A stretch of DNA of 64,000 nucleotides from Morella rubra. Its lineage: Eukaryota > Streptophyta > Magnoliopsida > Fagales > Myricaceae. The stretch covers positions 21,768,168-21,832,167 of the forward strand of contig CM025852.1 in NCBI GenBank assembly GCA_003952965.2, written 5' to 3'. Position numbers and translations under genes: made by a program. Each line of letters opens with the position of its first letter. The stretch's first letter is position 1. Below the pieces are notes generated by a model. It was given only the letters and a program-made list of their open reading frames with translations. It ran no database searches and had not been told where the DNA came from. This document shows positions 23,035-36,302 of the stretch, piece after piece.

Positions 23035-23590
23035 ATGATGGAAAACTCTTATGTGTATCCAAGAAATGCAAAGGATGTTTCTCTTCGAGAACTTAGTGAT
23101 AGACTTGCTGAGTTTGCTGAAGTAAGAGGATGGGAGCAATATCACAGTCCTAGAAATCTTCTTTTAGCACTAGTAAGCCTTTTGTGTGTATATATATATG
23201 TCTCTGGACTAAGTCACATATATTGTCATTAACCATTTCAAGGCTAGCTGCCGTACATAACCATGCATTTCTATTTTCTAAACACCCCCCGCCCCCCTTC
23301 TTGGTTTTCGTTTTGATGAATATTTCCGTTGATTTATGCAGGTGGGAGAAGTGGGAGAACTATCTGAAATATTCCAGTGGAAGGGAGAAGTTGCCAGAGG
23401 ACTACCGAACTGGAGTTCTGATGATAAGGAGCATTTAAAAGATGAGCTGTCGGATGTTCTTCTCTATCTCATACGTCTTGCTGATGTTTGTGGGCTTGAT
23501 CTTGGCCAAGCAGCGCTGACAAAAATAGTTAAGAATGGTCGAAAGTATCCCATCACTGAGCAAACAGCAACTTCCACCTTTAACGCCTAG
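23035..23590 (+). CDS. MazG-type dCTP pyrophosphatase, 128 aa
   Basis: Exons 23035-23172 and 23342-23590 join in phase 0 across a 169-bp GTAAGC...TGCAG intron. The product matches the family of dCTP pyrophosphatase 1, house-cleaning enzymes that hydrolyse non-canonical and excess dCTP-like nucleotides to monophosphates. MazG metal-binding motifs are visible: EVGE at residues 49-52 and ELSD at 81-84, within helices typical of the all-alpha fold; the W-rich FQWKGE segment follows the first motif. Length is normal for plant members. Two ATGs are adjacent (23035 and 23038); the first is used here. No targeting peptide is obvious, suggesting cytosol or nucleus. Its upstream region is the end of duplication C copy 2. 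Confidence 0.9.
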
Positions 23591-26205
23591 GAGATTCCCT
23601 TGCGGCCTTTCTATGTTTCCATGCTTTCCTCGTGTCGCAACTCGTTAATTTGGTGCTTTTATTTCCCTTTTTCTTTGAAGTATTAGATTTATGAGGTCTA
23701 CAATGTCTGTGAAAAGAGCAAAACTATTTTATCCGTGTACGTACGTATAGGAGCTGCATGTCAAAGTGAAATTCTCCGACCTTCGTCCTATCCTAATCTA
23801 AAGCTTCTTCACAATCGTTTAGCTAGACTGCGATGATGAATATTTCGGCATACTCTCCAATCTAGTTGAGCTACATAAGATTTCAAAGCCTCCTTCTATA
23901 TATGCAGGAGTTTATTCAGCCAATAAAAAGGACCTCTGAGTACCTCATCCATATCATATATGCATATTATAACTGGAAAATGAGACACTAAGGGCAAGGG
24001 ATGTTGATGTCATAATGTCATGTTAAGCATAAATGGAACATCACGACGTTAATTAATTAAAGGCATGCTGATCTCATAGCCTTGCTTGTCGTCTAGCTAC
24101 TTTTTTGGGTAATTGGCCAGTATGTATAGGTTTATGCTAGGCTTAAAACTAGCTACTGATAATTCGAAACGTTAACCTCCATGACGTACGTCCGTAATGG
24201 CCGAAAGCCACTTCATTAAAATATATATACTTATGATCAAGATCATGATTATCCAACAAGCGCATGTGTTTTGTGGGGAATCGATATCTACTTTGAAGCA
24301 CTTGCTAAGAACTCAATAGTTGTAACCGGGACTGGCACTAAGTACGCCAATGATGGCTTGGCATGACCCACAGGGGCCGATCTCAAACTATAGCAGCTCC
24401 TTGATCAGATGAATTCTTGCGGTGAAGGAAAAATGAAGAAAAAAAGTTTAGAAAAAAGACATGCACGCATGATCCTCATGAATCCCTTATTTTCTTATAA
24501 ACCTAAAAGATCATCAGGGGTTTTGTGAATCTTTGATAGAATTTGATAAAGATAGAACGTCCCTCAAGGAAGACAAAAATCGAAACCGCAAGTCGTATTG
24601 GCAATTATGAGTAACGAGTTTCATAACATGCATGTGAAAATCGCTAGTAAACTAAAAAGGCCCCTGTTGCTGCATGCGATCGTAGCGATTGGCTGTCGTT
24701 TACTTAATTTACAAAAACTACCTGATGCTATTGCTATCAATATCTATCTTCCTCCTTTGATTTCCTTTCCATGAAGTAGTTGATTTCACTGGTTGAAAAA
24801 GAGGTGAGTGGTGACCATGTCAAATGGGGCCCCGATTTCATGGGTCAGGATCTGCCAAAAGGCTTCAACCAAGTGGATACGAGATACCAAACAAGTTTGC
24901 TTTTCTCTTTCTATCCCTAACTTGATGTCCTTGTCACTTTTTGCATTTTAACTTTACATTGGTTCAACTTCAACCACCTGCTTCAAATGGAAGACAAGTT
25001 TTTGGGTACCGAATTTGAAGAGAGATTATTTTTTTAATTAATTATTGAGACAAATTCTGAAAATGTATTTTTAGAGGTATCTATGAAAGTAGTCATAGAA
25101 AATATGTTTGCAAAGAAAAAATCTTGAGAGATGAGGTGCTTTGTGTGAAATTAATCTTGATTTTTCATATTTTTGTTACAGTATAATGATGAAATGTTAA
25201 ACATTTTTCTCTAGATTAAATAATTTTCTAATTTTTGAAATATGTTTGAATAGGGACATTGATTTTAAAACTGATCAGTATTATTTTTTAAAATATTGCA
25301 CAAATCAGGATCGCATGTCAAAATTTTGATTTATGAGAATCGATGAAAAAATATTTAGATAGATTATTTGAGTATATTTATTTCTATTTATTAGGATAGA
25401 AATAGATAATTTTATGACTAGAAAAAAATATATTTTATAACTCTTTTATTTTAGAAAATTTTAAGATGGCCAAAATATTTAGCATACAAATACCACAACT
25501 TAGTCACCTGGGCCACACCCTGCCCATTGTATGAGGACGTATTTTGGGTTTGGTTAGCGGTGGTCCCAACGGCCCAGGCCCAAAAACTAATATGGGAAGG
25601 TGAGACACGCGACAGTGAGGTGAGGGAGGGCAATGTTGTCATCTTCCACCTACAGTGTCATTCTCGTAAGTTTGTGCACAATTGGTGTCTACTTATTTGG
25701 AACGCGATTTCACGAAGGTCGACAATAACATCATATGGAGATTGGATAAGAAAGTGAGTTTGTGGGCCCAACATGGAATTCTTCGGCCGCAATGCGTTGA
25801 TCCGAAGAAACTGGTACGAGTCGAAACATCGGGATTGTCCGAATTTTCAAGAAGGGCCATGAATATATTTATGTCTTCACGTAAATCTCATTGCACATGG
25901 AAGACTTCAATGTTCCTTGTCAAACTCACGCGACCATCTTTATGCTTGTTACCTACTTTCTTTCTTTTTTTTGAGAAAAAAAAAAGGAAGAAGGAACAAT
26001 AAGGTAGTAACCCATTTAAAGGTGATTATAAAAGTACTCATGTAATAAAAAATCTAGTTTGAGTCATAGCGGTTGTCTAATAGGTAAATCCATTCTTATT
26101 AAAGTTGACCATAAAAATACATCCGCCATAAAATATCTAGTTTGATTTACTGTTTATTCAATGAGCCCGTCACCACAGCACCAGCCTCGTTAAACCTAAC
26201 TATAA
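23591..26205. other. Intergenic, no supported gene
   Basis: AT-rich DNA. The first few hundred bases are probably the 3' UTR of the pyrophosphatase gene. Open frames around 25527-26002 have no recognisable domain, and I see no splice-linked partner exons. Confidence 0.45.
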
Positions 26206-26379
26206 CATAGCGTTTGGGAAGTTAAAATTTTAACAAAATTTAATAAAATACTTTTATCAAATGCACTTCAAAATTTTACCTTTATTTTTATTACTTATTC
26301 ACCAATTCTAATACACCTTTTTTTTAACACCAACATAAAATTTTACTAAAATTTTATACCCAAACACTATGTAAAAGTA
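26206..26379. mobile_element. MITE with ACATAGYGTTTGGG ends
   Basis: The left end ACATAGCGTTTGGG and the inverted right end ACATAGTGTTTGGG match in 13 of 14 positions, followed by AAAATTTT-rich subterminal sequence. About 174 bp, no coding capacity. Target duplication not resolved. Confidence 0.65.
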
Positions 26380-28319
26380 TCCTTATTGTAGAATATCTAG
26401 TTTGAGTCATAATTATTGTTTATCAAACAAGTTTGTAACCACAACACAACAAGAACATCCGTAATTCTCAAACTCATAAACTTGTTACCTAATTGATTAT
26501 CCCCTCGGTCCTTTGTCATGTTATTAATCATGCTTGTTGTTAGGAATTGACTACTAAAGCGTCACTTATGTAAAAAAAGAAATATATTTTAGGGGATTAA
26601 AATAAATAAAATATAAAAAAATTTCATAAACTCTGTTAAAAGCCCTAAAAAAAATTGCCTTTTTAAATAGATTTTAGGGGGTTGGAGGCCATGGCCTCAC
26701 CTCAGCCCCCTTAACTTCGTCCCTGCTTGTGGATGTCCAGTCTAGTGCTTATATTGTGGTCCGTTAGACCGACTATACCATTAAACCTGATTAGTCTCCA
26801 AAAATATGTAGCTTAGTTTAAAAATGGCCAATACTTTGTCCTGGTGGCTATAGAGAATATAGTCATAAGGATCTAGATAATGCTTTTCAAGTGCATTGGT
26901 AATTCTTATCCTCTAATCATCCCATTATAGGATAACGAAGGTTTACAAAGAAAATTAGGTTTCTTTTAAGAAATAAGAAAAATTAGTTATACTCGACGTT
27001 GGTGCACCAAACTTGAAGGGATCTTATTCAGTTGGAAAACACACCAATCATCTGGGATTCCAACAACAAATTTTAAATACTTGAACCTATGAATAGGATT
27101 CGAACTCACACCACCTACTTTATATGATTTGTTCAGTACTCGAAGCTTGTAATTTCAACAATTGAACTATCGATAAGGGCAAAAAAATTACTTTCTAGTG
27201 AATGAAAATTATTTTTATTGTTTTTTTTTTTTATGAGGGAGCCCATATTACACTGTTTGACATTGCTTTCAGTGTAAGTTTCCTTCCTTCCTTGTGGCCT
27301 GAGCATCAAAAGGTTGCAGGTAAAATCATTTTTAGGTACTGTTTGTTTTCCTAATATTTTGGGGTATGAAAATTTCCAGCAAAACAAACACACTCTAAAA
27401 TTTTTAACTTTTACACATACATACTTCACCTTTCACAAACCCCAATAAATTTCAATAAAGTAAAGATTCTCAAAATTTTAAAAATATTCTCCGAAATTTT
27501 GGCAAACAAACACTCCCTTAGTTAATTGAGTTTTACACTGATTTAAAACAAAGTCTTTAGATCCCAAAACTACTTTTAGCCTTTAAAACAAGTCTTTGGG
27601 TTCCAAACTTTAACTTTTTAGCTTTTGAGTCTGTACTCTAATCAAAATAAGATGTATATCACTTAAGTAAAGGTATCTAGCTGAGATTTGAACCTAACGC
27701 GTTAAGTTTACAGCTTGTCCCAAAGATCACCCCTTATCACTAGACTTCACCCTTACCGATAAAAGTAGCAAATAATTCTCGAATGCAAGGAAATTATACA
27801 TAATTTGTATTAGGATACTAAGAGAGTTGATAACGCGAGTGATTAAGTCGTAGGATTAACTCCAAGATGTTCCATTAACTTCGATCGTACGATGAAACCT
27901 TTGTTTTCCAGATGATTTCACACGTATGAGGTGAAGATGACCATAATCTTATTGGGTCATGTTATTAGTAGCTCTAGATCCTAAATCTGTGCAAATAGTT
28001 TGTAATTGTGAGACCAAATTGAGTAGCCAACAGTAATATTTATGTTAGAGTTTTCTTCATTTTCTTTAAGCTTTGATTTCACGCAACAATCAGTTTCAAT
28101 TAATTTTAGGCAAGCAAGATTGGAGGGTCAAGATTGGCGTACGACGCAAGGTGAAAGGTGGAAGATCTGAAAGTATTTCCTCAAATAAAGTTGTTTCCTT
28201 TTGTATTGTTCTGGCTTTTCCAACCTCTCTCTGGTTCATTGCCGATCTTTTCTGGGGTGGGCTTTGCTGTGTTTAAATTGTTGACTCTCCGCTTTTATTA
28301 TTAGTCCGTATAAGTCTAA
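26380..28319. other. Intergenic, degenerate repeats only
   Basis: Around 26700-26735 CCCCCTTAACTTCGTCCCTG looks like one end of a hAT-type element without a partner. At 27060-27180 and 27660-27750 there are text blocks resembling tRNA-derived repeats (GGATTCGAAC, GATTTGAACC) but no foldable tRNA. No gene supported. Confidence 0.4.
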
Positions 28320-28515
28320 GGTTGCGTTAGTACATTAAAATTTTATTTTTTTTTAAATTTTAACATAATAAAAAAAATAATATAATTTTTCTCTATTTAT
28401 TAAATCATTATTTTTTACTACAATAAATATTAAAAATCAATTCTCTTTTCATTTTTTTACAAAATCTAATATTCTAAAATTTTAACTCCTCAAAATTTTA
28501 CAAACAAACACACCC
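28320..28515. mobile_element. AT-rich MITE, same family as 1310-1507
   Basis: About 196 bp; left end GGTTGCGTTAGTAC..AAAATTTT and right end AAAATTTTACAAACAAACACACCC-like form an imperfect inverted repeat. The interior is nearly pure A/T and aligns to the reverse complement of 1310-1507. Confidence 0.5.
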
Positions 28516-29399
28516 GTGTAGATTTCATCCACTGTTATTGGCTACGGTTCTCCTCTATTTAGTACGAAGTATTTAGTGATTTTTCTGATTTTTTAGGAAT
28601 TATACTAATTTTATTTTACAGAGTCAAGTTAGGTCATATATGTAGGTTTATTCTTATATAGTTCTAACTTTTCTCTCTCTTTTTGTATTGCTTTGCATCA
28701 ATGAAATGCTTTACTGTGAGAAAAAAAAAATCAAAGAAAATGGTTATCATTTGAATCTAATCACATCAAGAGAATAGAAATCAAAGGACGAGAGTGAGGC
28801 ATAACATAAACCCGACTCTACAAAGGATGAAATAGCAGGAAGCTTGCAGGCAGAGGTTATAGACAGTAATCTCAATGTCCGTGAAACTATCACGCTTAAT
28901 CTCGGATCTGTGTGGTACAGAACCTAAAGTTTACAGGGTCATGGTAGTTCTGGTGGGGAATTCGTCTAGTCAGGATGCCTGGGGCTTTGAGATTGGAACA
29001 GGGGCCCAGCTCTGACTACTGTTAGCTAATAAAGACACTATTAAAGAAATAGTAAAATCCAAGTGAAATAGCATTTTAAATTGAAAGAAGAAAGGTTGTT
29101 TTGCAGTAGATAGTTGTATAGAAAAAAGATAGTTTTTTTTTTTTTAACTAGAAAAAAGATATTTGTCTGCTGGACTGTTGTCCTGACTTTGATATTTTTT
29201 AATTTTCTTCCCACTTCCTTCTGGTCTCGTGATATTTTTATTGGCAATTTGTCGACGAGAAACAAAAAAAAATGAAGAGAATCTAGAGTTTAGAGAGAAG
29301 AGAATTAGGCAAACCACTCATTTACTGACACTGCCTCAAAAATCCAAACGCAAACATAAATGAGAAGGGAATGAAAGAGACTGGGTGATGTCAACTTCC
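28516..29399. other. Intergenic upstream of the DUF863 gene
   Basis: Holds a possible retroposon tail near 28690-28730 (GCATCAATGAAATGC followed by an A run). Otherwise AT-rich with no supported gene; the part nearest 29400 is presumably promoter. Confidence 0.35.
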
Positions 29400-31336
29400 A
29401 TGTACCTTCTCATGTAAGTTTCGTTTGTTTCTGTGGATTTCTCTCTCTATCCATTCTCTCTCTTTCTCTCTCTCTCTAAATCTTCCTAGAGAGAATGGCC
29501 CAGCGGATTGTATCCCCGTTCATCTGCTTTTAACGCCTTCCGAGCAAAAACGTTGTTGGGAAAAAGAATTTTCTTGAGCTCTATTGCGTTGCTGTCTTTT
29601 GCTACCCGATTCATGTGGGTTTCCTTTGGTTGGGCGTGTTGTGTTGCACAGCTACTCATGAGTTGAGGAACCAGAGAATCCGTGATGCGTTTTCTAACAA
29701 AATGTGGCAGAGAGTACTTTTCATTTGTTGAGGTAACTTTTTAAGGTTCTCGACGTTTGATGCTTGAAGATTAGATTTTTTTGTTAATGCGTTTATCATG
29801 GAACTTTCTTCTCTCTTTAATCGTTGGCTCTTCCCCTCCCCCCCCACCCTCCCTTAACATAAACGTCACGGTGGTTATGGACTATTGGATTTCGATGGTT
29901 TTGACTTTTGGGTTTTGTCAAGTTGTCTTTCTTGTGTGAAGATATGGTTAATATCAGGATGCTTTTGTTTGAACTTTGTGGAAGGGTTATTTTTTCTCTC
30001 CTGTTTTCCGTTTTGTTAAATTCTGGAAGTGTCTGAATTTGTATACCCTTGGAATTCCTCTTATTGCGATAATTAATTGATACTCGTTTGTCATTTTTCC
30101 ACCCTGTCTCCAATCATTTTGGATATATGAAAACGTAATTGTTCTGAAACGGTGATTCGTTCAATGCTGGAGCGAAGACAATATTACCCAGTCCTGCTGT
30201 CCCTGAATTTGGATTATAGTACTTGCTTTTCGTCTACCTCTGCATTATTGAATGGAGTGTTTGGTCTGTGGGTGCGTCTGATTCTCATTGCTTCAGATGA
30301 GTTTCAAATTCATCTCATCGTACCAAGAATATTTGGAGCGTTCGATGTTGGTGTAATTTCTCATCTTGCAGAGGTCTCGTATGTTTCCATATGGACTCCA
30401 GTTTTCTTAAATGAGAAATTTTATTTTTTCCGTCCTAGCATGCATTTCTTGTTGTCTCCACTTCCTTATGACGTCAAACTATTTCACATTGACCCCTACT
30501 TTAAATTCTAGTCACTGAACCGTAGTAAAATGTAGAGCTCGGCTCTATGCTCATGTCCTTGAAAGCTTTTTTAAAGAGTGCTTAGGGTAGTAGAAAGTTC
30601 TTTCATGGAATTCAATGAATCCTTCGTTGTTATATCTATTAAACTTGTGCACCTGCAGACTGCTTCCCTGTTGAGACTTCCTTAGCATCTTCAGGAGGGT
30701 TGCTTTAAGACAATTTGTGCTTAGGAGATGCATGCAAGAGAATTCTTTAGATGTTCTTCTTTAAATAATGTGCTTTTAAGACCATTGCTAAAATGTAATT
30801 GATTCTTTTCGTCTTCTCAGTTCTCGAGTGATTACTTTGGAACTTATAAATGAGTACTAAGAACCTTCACTTCACTAATTGCCATATCAGCAACTCTGTT
30901 TTCACGGTTGCAGGCTGCTTAATATAAAAAGCACGTCAAACTTATCAGGGTTGACGATGATCCAGTATTTGCCAATCACATGGGATTCATTTTTCCATAT
31001 GGAATGGTGTTCTGCTATCCATTATTCCCCTCTCCCTTTTATTAGTTTTTTTTTGTGTGTGCTAGTTTTCCTTTTTCTTCCCTAAATTAAGACCCATGCT
31101 CCCTTCACACTGCAAGGCCATTTGTTTCTACAGTACCGGAGATTGATAATAACTTGATAGCCTTCATTTGTTAATGTTCCAAGGCATCCATTGGGCTATC
31201 TTTTATTTTGTACACAGATCAACTAACGTTTTACTTGTCCTGTTGCAGGTTTCTTTACCTATCTGAGGGGTTCCAAGTCAGTTGTACTTCATCATTTTGT
31301 TAAACTTGTTCTCTGTTGTTTATGGCACTGCTAGGA
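29400..31336 (+). promoter_or_regulatory. Probable promoter and spliced 5' leader of the DUF863 gene
   Basis: A CT-rich tract at about 29440-29480 resembles a plant Y-patch near transcription start. A donor-like site follows at about 29731 (GAG then GTAACTTTT), and acceptor-like sites at about 30913 and 31248 (TTGCAG, GTTGCAG) precede the coding start. Families of this kind often have leader introns. Short open frames here, including 119 codons at 30152-30511, lack domains and most likely lie in leader or intron. Exact exons need transcript data. Confidence 0.4.
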
Positions 31337-34300
31337 ATGGGAACAAATACGCAGTGTAATGGCTATTTCCCAGCATACTACTCGACAATGGATCAAAATA
31401 TGTATGCTAATAGCAGCACGAGGCCCCTAAACAATATTGGTAAGAGGTTGGAGCATGCAGATCACTACTACGGTTTTTCATTACATTCATCTCCGGATCA
31501 GGTTTTAGGTTATGACACGCAAGCATTAAAGCAGACTATTCTGAAGCATGAAACCATGTTTAGGGATCAGGTAAGCTCTATCTCTTCTTCCAATGGTATA
31601 GCACCATTGTTCTTTATGGATCATGATTGCATTCCTTCTCCATTTTGTACTCATGTACTTCATGGAAGTAAGGAATTCCAAATTGTAGTATTGAACATGT
31701 AAATGCATTGGAATGTTTTGCATCCAGATCCATGAGCTTCATCGCCTTTACAGAAGACAAAGGGAGTTGATGGGTGAAATGAAGTCGAAGGAATTATATG
31801 GACATAATTTAAACTTGGAGATATCACAGTCAAATTCTGTTTTTTCTCATTTATCAACTGAATATGCCCAGAAGACATGGCATGCTCCTAATTTGCCTTT
31901 GGTAAACCCTGCTTGTGATGGAGAATCCATTTCAGATGCTAGACACATCCAATATCCTTTGAGTTCTGTTCAAGGGAAGAATTTGAAATCATCTCCTTAT
32001 GCTGCTCGAGTTGATTGTTGTTTAAAAGACTTTGAGCTGTTGGAATCCAAGTGCAAGAAAGTTGGTAAAAGAATATTGGATCTTCAACTTCCAGCTGATG
32101 TGTACATTGACAGTGAAGACGAGGAATCATACGAAAATAAAAATGTTCATGAAGTGCCTGATGTGTCAAACTATCCTTCAAAGAGAATCACTCAGGTCAT
32201 GTGCAAGGGTGATGTAAAACCATTTCATGCCAGCAATGTACTTAATGATTTCCATGAGCAAGCTTCCACCTCACTAAGGAAGAAATCCAGGGTTTTGGCG
32301 GTCTTTAATCAGCCCATTAAGCCTGACGAGGTAGCTTCTATGTCTGATTTTGTTTGTCCCACCAGTTGCAGGGAGATCCCCTGCATTGATCTTTATCAGA
32401 GGACAAAACCAGCCTTCCAAATTTCTTCGAAGGAACTTTGTAAAAATACACCGACCATATGGGATCTTGAATCTCCCTCAGATGGTCTACAGTCAGAGAT
32501 GAATGGAAGTGGGGGGCAACTACCCTATGGTGATGAAGCTGGTTAGAACTTATTTGCACGATTGCATTAATTTAAGCCTCCAATTCTAATTTATATGAAG
32601 TCCGTATCTGTTTCTCTCATAACCATGCTTAGTATCTTTTAGATGGTTATCATTAGAACTGCTTATGTTATTATGTGTATGAACCTCTATCTCCCTGCAA
32701 TGGTAGAAGTAACGTCAACTCTCTTGCTAATGTTTTTGATGCAGAAAAGTTACCCATGCTGCCTGAATCATCACATGAGGAGCATAGGCAAACTCATCAA
32801 TTCCCAACAGCTGAGATACTAAATGAGAGCTACCCAAAACCACAAAGTAAAAGAATGGGTTTCAGTTTCAGGAGATTTGGAAGGAATCATTTTTCCTCCA
32901 ATGACAGCCAACCTGGACCCAGTGGTGCCTCTTACATGTGCACTCCACATGAGCTTGTTCCTCGGGCTGATACAGAAATTTCTGGGTCATCTCTAGCTGT
33001 GTCTGGTAGAAAAACTGCACATGAGGTGGTGCAAAATCCTATTGCGGTTCAAGCACTACCGTGTTTTAACACCTCTGCATCACTGGGTACAAGTTGTAAA
33101 TCATCAATTGGAAGGTCTGGGCTTGATGGACACAGGTTTGATTCCTGCAAAAGTTTAAGATCCAGCACAAAGCGTGACAGAGTGAGTTTCGTTCAGGACA
33201 ACTTTTTCAAGGCCTACCAGTCGGACTCCAAGAGATCAAGGGGCCATCCACCATCCATCAGTTTTGATGTTGTGAACAGTAATAACAACTATGAGTTAGC
33301 ATCTGAACCTGAGGGCCTTACAAACTATGTTCAGGGTTCCACAGATGTCAAGTCTTCTATGGACATAAACTTGAATTTTGTGCCCGATTTCTGTTCTCCT
33401 GATGTCAAAGTTTGGCAGAGTATCCAGAGTGCAGATGGAACAGAGATGTATGATGAATTAGCTGGGGGTTCACCTTTGCTCAATGCAAAGAGCGTACAAA
33501 ATGGGAGACTCTCTAAGGGACGTGAAAGTCCTACCCAGATGGAATCTGTCCTTTTAAAAGCTTATTCAGAATGTACTCCAGATGTTGTGTCAAAGAAACT
33601 TGAGGCAAGTGATTGCTCTAGTGCTAGAAGAATCCTTGGATTTCCCACGCTTAATATGTCCTGTAATCAGAGTTTTTCTCATGGCTCCCCTTCTGGAGAT
33701 GGAAATGTTGGGAACACTCGGAAAGACGAAGTACTTGACACACAGTTGACTTGTGATCCTATGCCTGACTCAGGAAAACGTCTAATTGCAGATCAGAATT
33801 TTACCGAGAATGAACTTTATAAAAGACATGGAGGTGAAGGTCAAGTTGACCTAAACACGTGCCTAAATGAGGATGAGTCTTCTCCGATGCACTCTTTTTC
33901 AAAAGAAAGTTGTCTTCAGGCACCTGCAAGTCCAGAGAACAAGGAGTGTTCTCCACCCAGAGGAGAATCTGATGAGAACCAGCCTGCCACGGATTTTCAA
34001 TCCTCAGGACATGAGGATGCGAATCTTCACGAGGAATTAGTAAGGATTGCAGCACATTCACTAGTTTCCATTTCATCATCGGTGGTTGACGTCTGTATTA
34101 AAAAGATGACTTGCAACCTGTTCGGCGCTTCTTCAAGTGGGTCCCTGCACTGGTTTGCTGGCATAGTTTCTTCAGTGGCAGGTGATCCAGACAGCTTCTC
34201 TGGAGTAGTCTTAAGTGGTACAGATGCTGATCATCATGATGACTTTCTGCCTGACGGAATTGACTACTTTGAGGCCATGACATTAAAGCTTACTGAAACA

Positions 34301-34753
34301 AAACTCGAAGAGTGCTGTTGTAAAAGTAATGTCCAAAAGGAAGAAGAACGGGGTGCCACGTTATTACCAAGTCAGCCGAGGAAGGGCCGGACAAGGAGGG
34401 GAAAGCAGCAGAAGGACTTTCAAAATGAAATCATACCGAGCCTTGCTTCTTTGTCAAGTTATGAAGTGACCGAGGATCTCCAAACAATAGGAGGGCTAAT
34501 GGAAGCGGCTGGTAGTCATTGGCAAATAGGTTATTTCACAAATGCAGGGAGAATTGGGTTGGCAAGGGGAAGGAAACGGTCTTGTGTCTCTGCTTCCAGT
34601 GTTTTGGAGAACATGGGGTCCTCGCCCTTGAAGAAGCAGCAAACAGGAAACAGGGGATTGGGCATTGAGGAGAGAAGCCAAATAGACTGGGGAAAGATAA
34701 CTAGACGTCGCAGGGGGCAGAGATGTCCAGTCAGGAAACCTCATTTATTTTAG
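31337..34753 (+). CDS. DUF863 plant-specific protein, three coding exons, 1018 aa
   Basis: Exons 31337-31570, 31728-32541 and 32745-34753 join in frame (GTAAGC...CCAG and GTTAG...GCAG introns; the second junction is phase 1). I chose the ATG at 31337 because MGTNTQC with YFPAYYS fits the usual DUF863 start; an in-frame ATG lies 5 codons upstream at 31322. Residues 64-96 (LKQTILKHETMF, then IHELHRLYRRQRELMGEM) form the conserved coiled-coil-like N-terminal motif spanning the first intron. The middle is long, serine-rich and poorly structured. The C-terminus has basic runs (GRGRKRS, KITRRRRGQRCP) that could be nuclear signals. Members are nearly all uncharacterised; no biochemical role is assigned. 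Reading frames are intact. Confidence 0.88.
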
Positions 34754-36302
34754 ACCAAGTACAGTAAGGGTGTATGTGTGTTGTGAATTCCCTTTCGAGC
34801 GTTGGTAGAGGGAGAAGAAGAGAGAGAAAGAAGTACAGTAAGGGTGATTTCCAAGAGTCCGCTTCAATGTTTTTTGGATGAGGGGTTTTGTGGACCATTG
34901 GGCTTTATGTAAAAATATTTTTGTGAGCAATGTTCTATTCAACTACATTATAGGTGCGTAAGAAAAGATCCCATGACTCTGCCCATGCTTGTTTGAGCCT
35001 ACTCAGGAAGAAATTTGATCCCCTAGAGGAAAAGTGCTTCATAGCTCTAGATACTCGTGAATACCAAGTTTTCTTTGGACATCTTGGAAAACCTAATGGA
35101 ATTATTTGCGATAGGTAGACGTAGAGGACATACATAGTGTAATGAATCACAGATGAAGATTTAACTTATTTACTGTGTGCATCTAGATATAAAGCAGCTG
35201 AATCTTTTTTATTTTCTGGTTGTCATTAATGTGGAGAATATAGAAACCAGAAAATGTTTTTTTTGGAGTGGAAAAAAAAAAACCCAGTGGCATTAATTGG
35301 GCCCCGAAATTGTAGAAATCATTTCTGTTTTGAGATATTCGTCTGTCATGGGGCTCTGTTTGTTAATATGGCTACCGGCTAGACTTGCTCAGAATCACTT
35401 CGGCCCTGGCAATAATTCTCGTCTGAACAAGCATGATTTGTCTACCAGTTCTCTTAACACTTCAGGAGGTTTGGGCCCCGGAAACAAAGAAACTACTGCA
35501 GCTAACAGAGAAATCACCAACAAAGTGGATCTGCATCTGTATCACTGAAGTCAACAAATGGCAACCAGTAGAGGCCGAAAAAGTGATGCTTTAGGTTACT
35601 GCTAGCTTAAATTGTAAAGCTTCTATATGCTGCCTGCTAAAAACTGGTGTCGCATCTAGTTTGTATATGCATAGAAGATGAGGCTGAGTTCATGGAGTTC
35701 TAAAAGAATAACGTAGAAAAGCACAAACATCCCCGACTGCTATGTTCCAGTTGAGTTTGAGGTCTTCCAGTTGAGTTGAGGTCTTTTTGTTCTCTATAGT
35801 TCCATATAAAAACTAAAAGGTCAATATTTTCCCGTGACAACATCCGATAGCTAAACAAGAAGTGGGGGAAAGAAAGAATATCCATCCAGTACTCCCATGA
35901 CTTGTTGGTCAAAGGAAAAAAAAAATGCCATTTTATTCTTCTGGGGAAGAAAGAACGTTTGTGTTTTTGGAAAGTGAAGAAAAGAGCATATTTGCTTTGA
36001 CTGAAATGAAATATACAGCACTTCTGCTTACAAGTGACAGCTTCACGTGTAGGGAACAAATAAAACACTATAAAACTAGACTTCACCAAAATTATAAAGA
36101 AACAAGCGACAACGAAGCCTTATAATACCTCTTCTTCTTCTTTTAGCACTTCTTTGAGTGTAACTCTTCCTAGTCCCCCTCCCCTGGCTTCACACCCGCT
36201 TAACAGAGGAAAACAAAAAGCAAAAAGAGAAAAAAAAATCCCAGTATGCGACATATACTTGCAATTGAATTTTGTGGTGGTCCAGACAAAACCAATCGGC
36301 CA
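34754..36302. other. Convergent intergenic region
   Basis: Contains the 3' UTR of the DUF863 gene and, from the other side, that of the monooxygenase gene. An open frame at 35297-35548 (ends NKVDLHLYH) has no recognisable domain or start context and could be an exon relic. Nothing else is supported. Confidence 0.4.

Noticed and set aside
27060..27750. tRNA-like phrases (GGATTCGAAC, GATTTGAACC)
   Set aside because: No acceptor stem or cloverleaf could be drawn; these look like degenerate tRNA-derived repeats.
30152..30511. 119-codon frame upstream of the DUF863 gene
   Set aside because: Probably in a leader intron; no domain, and the DUF863 start motif lies further downstream.
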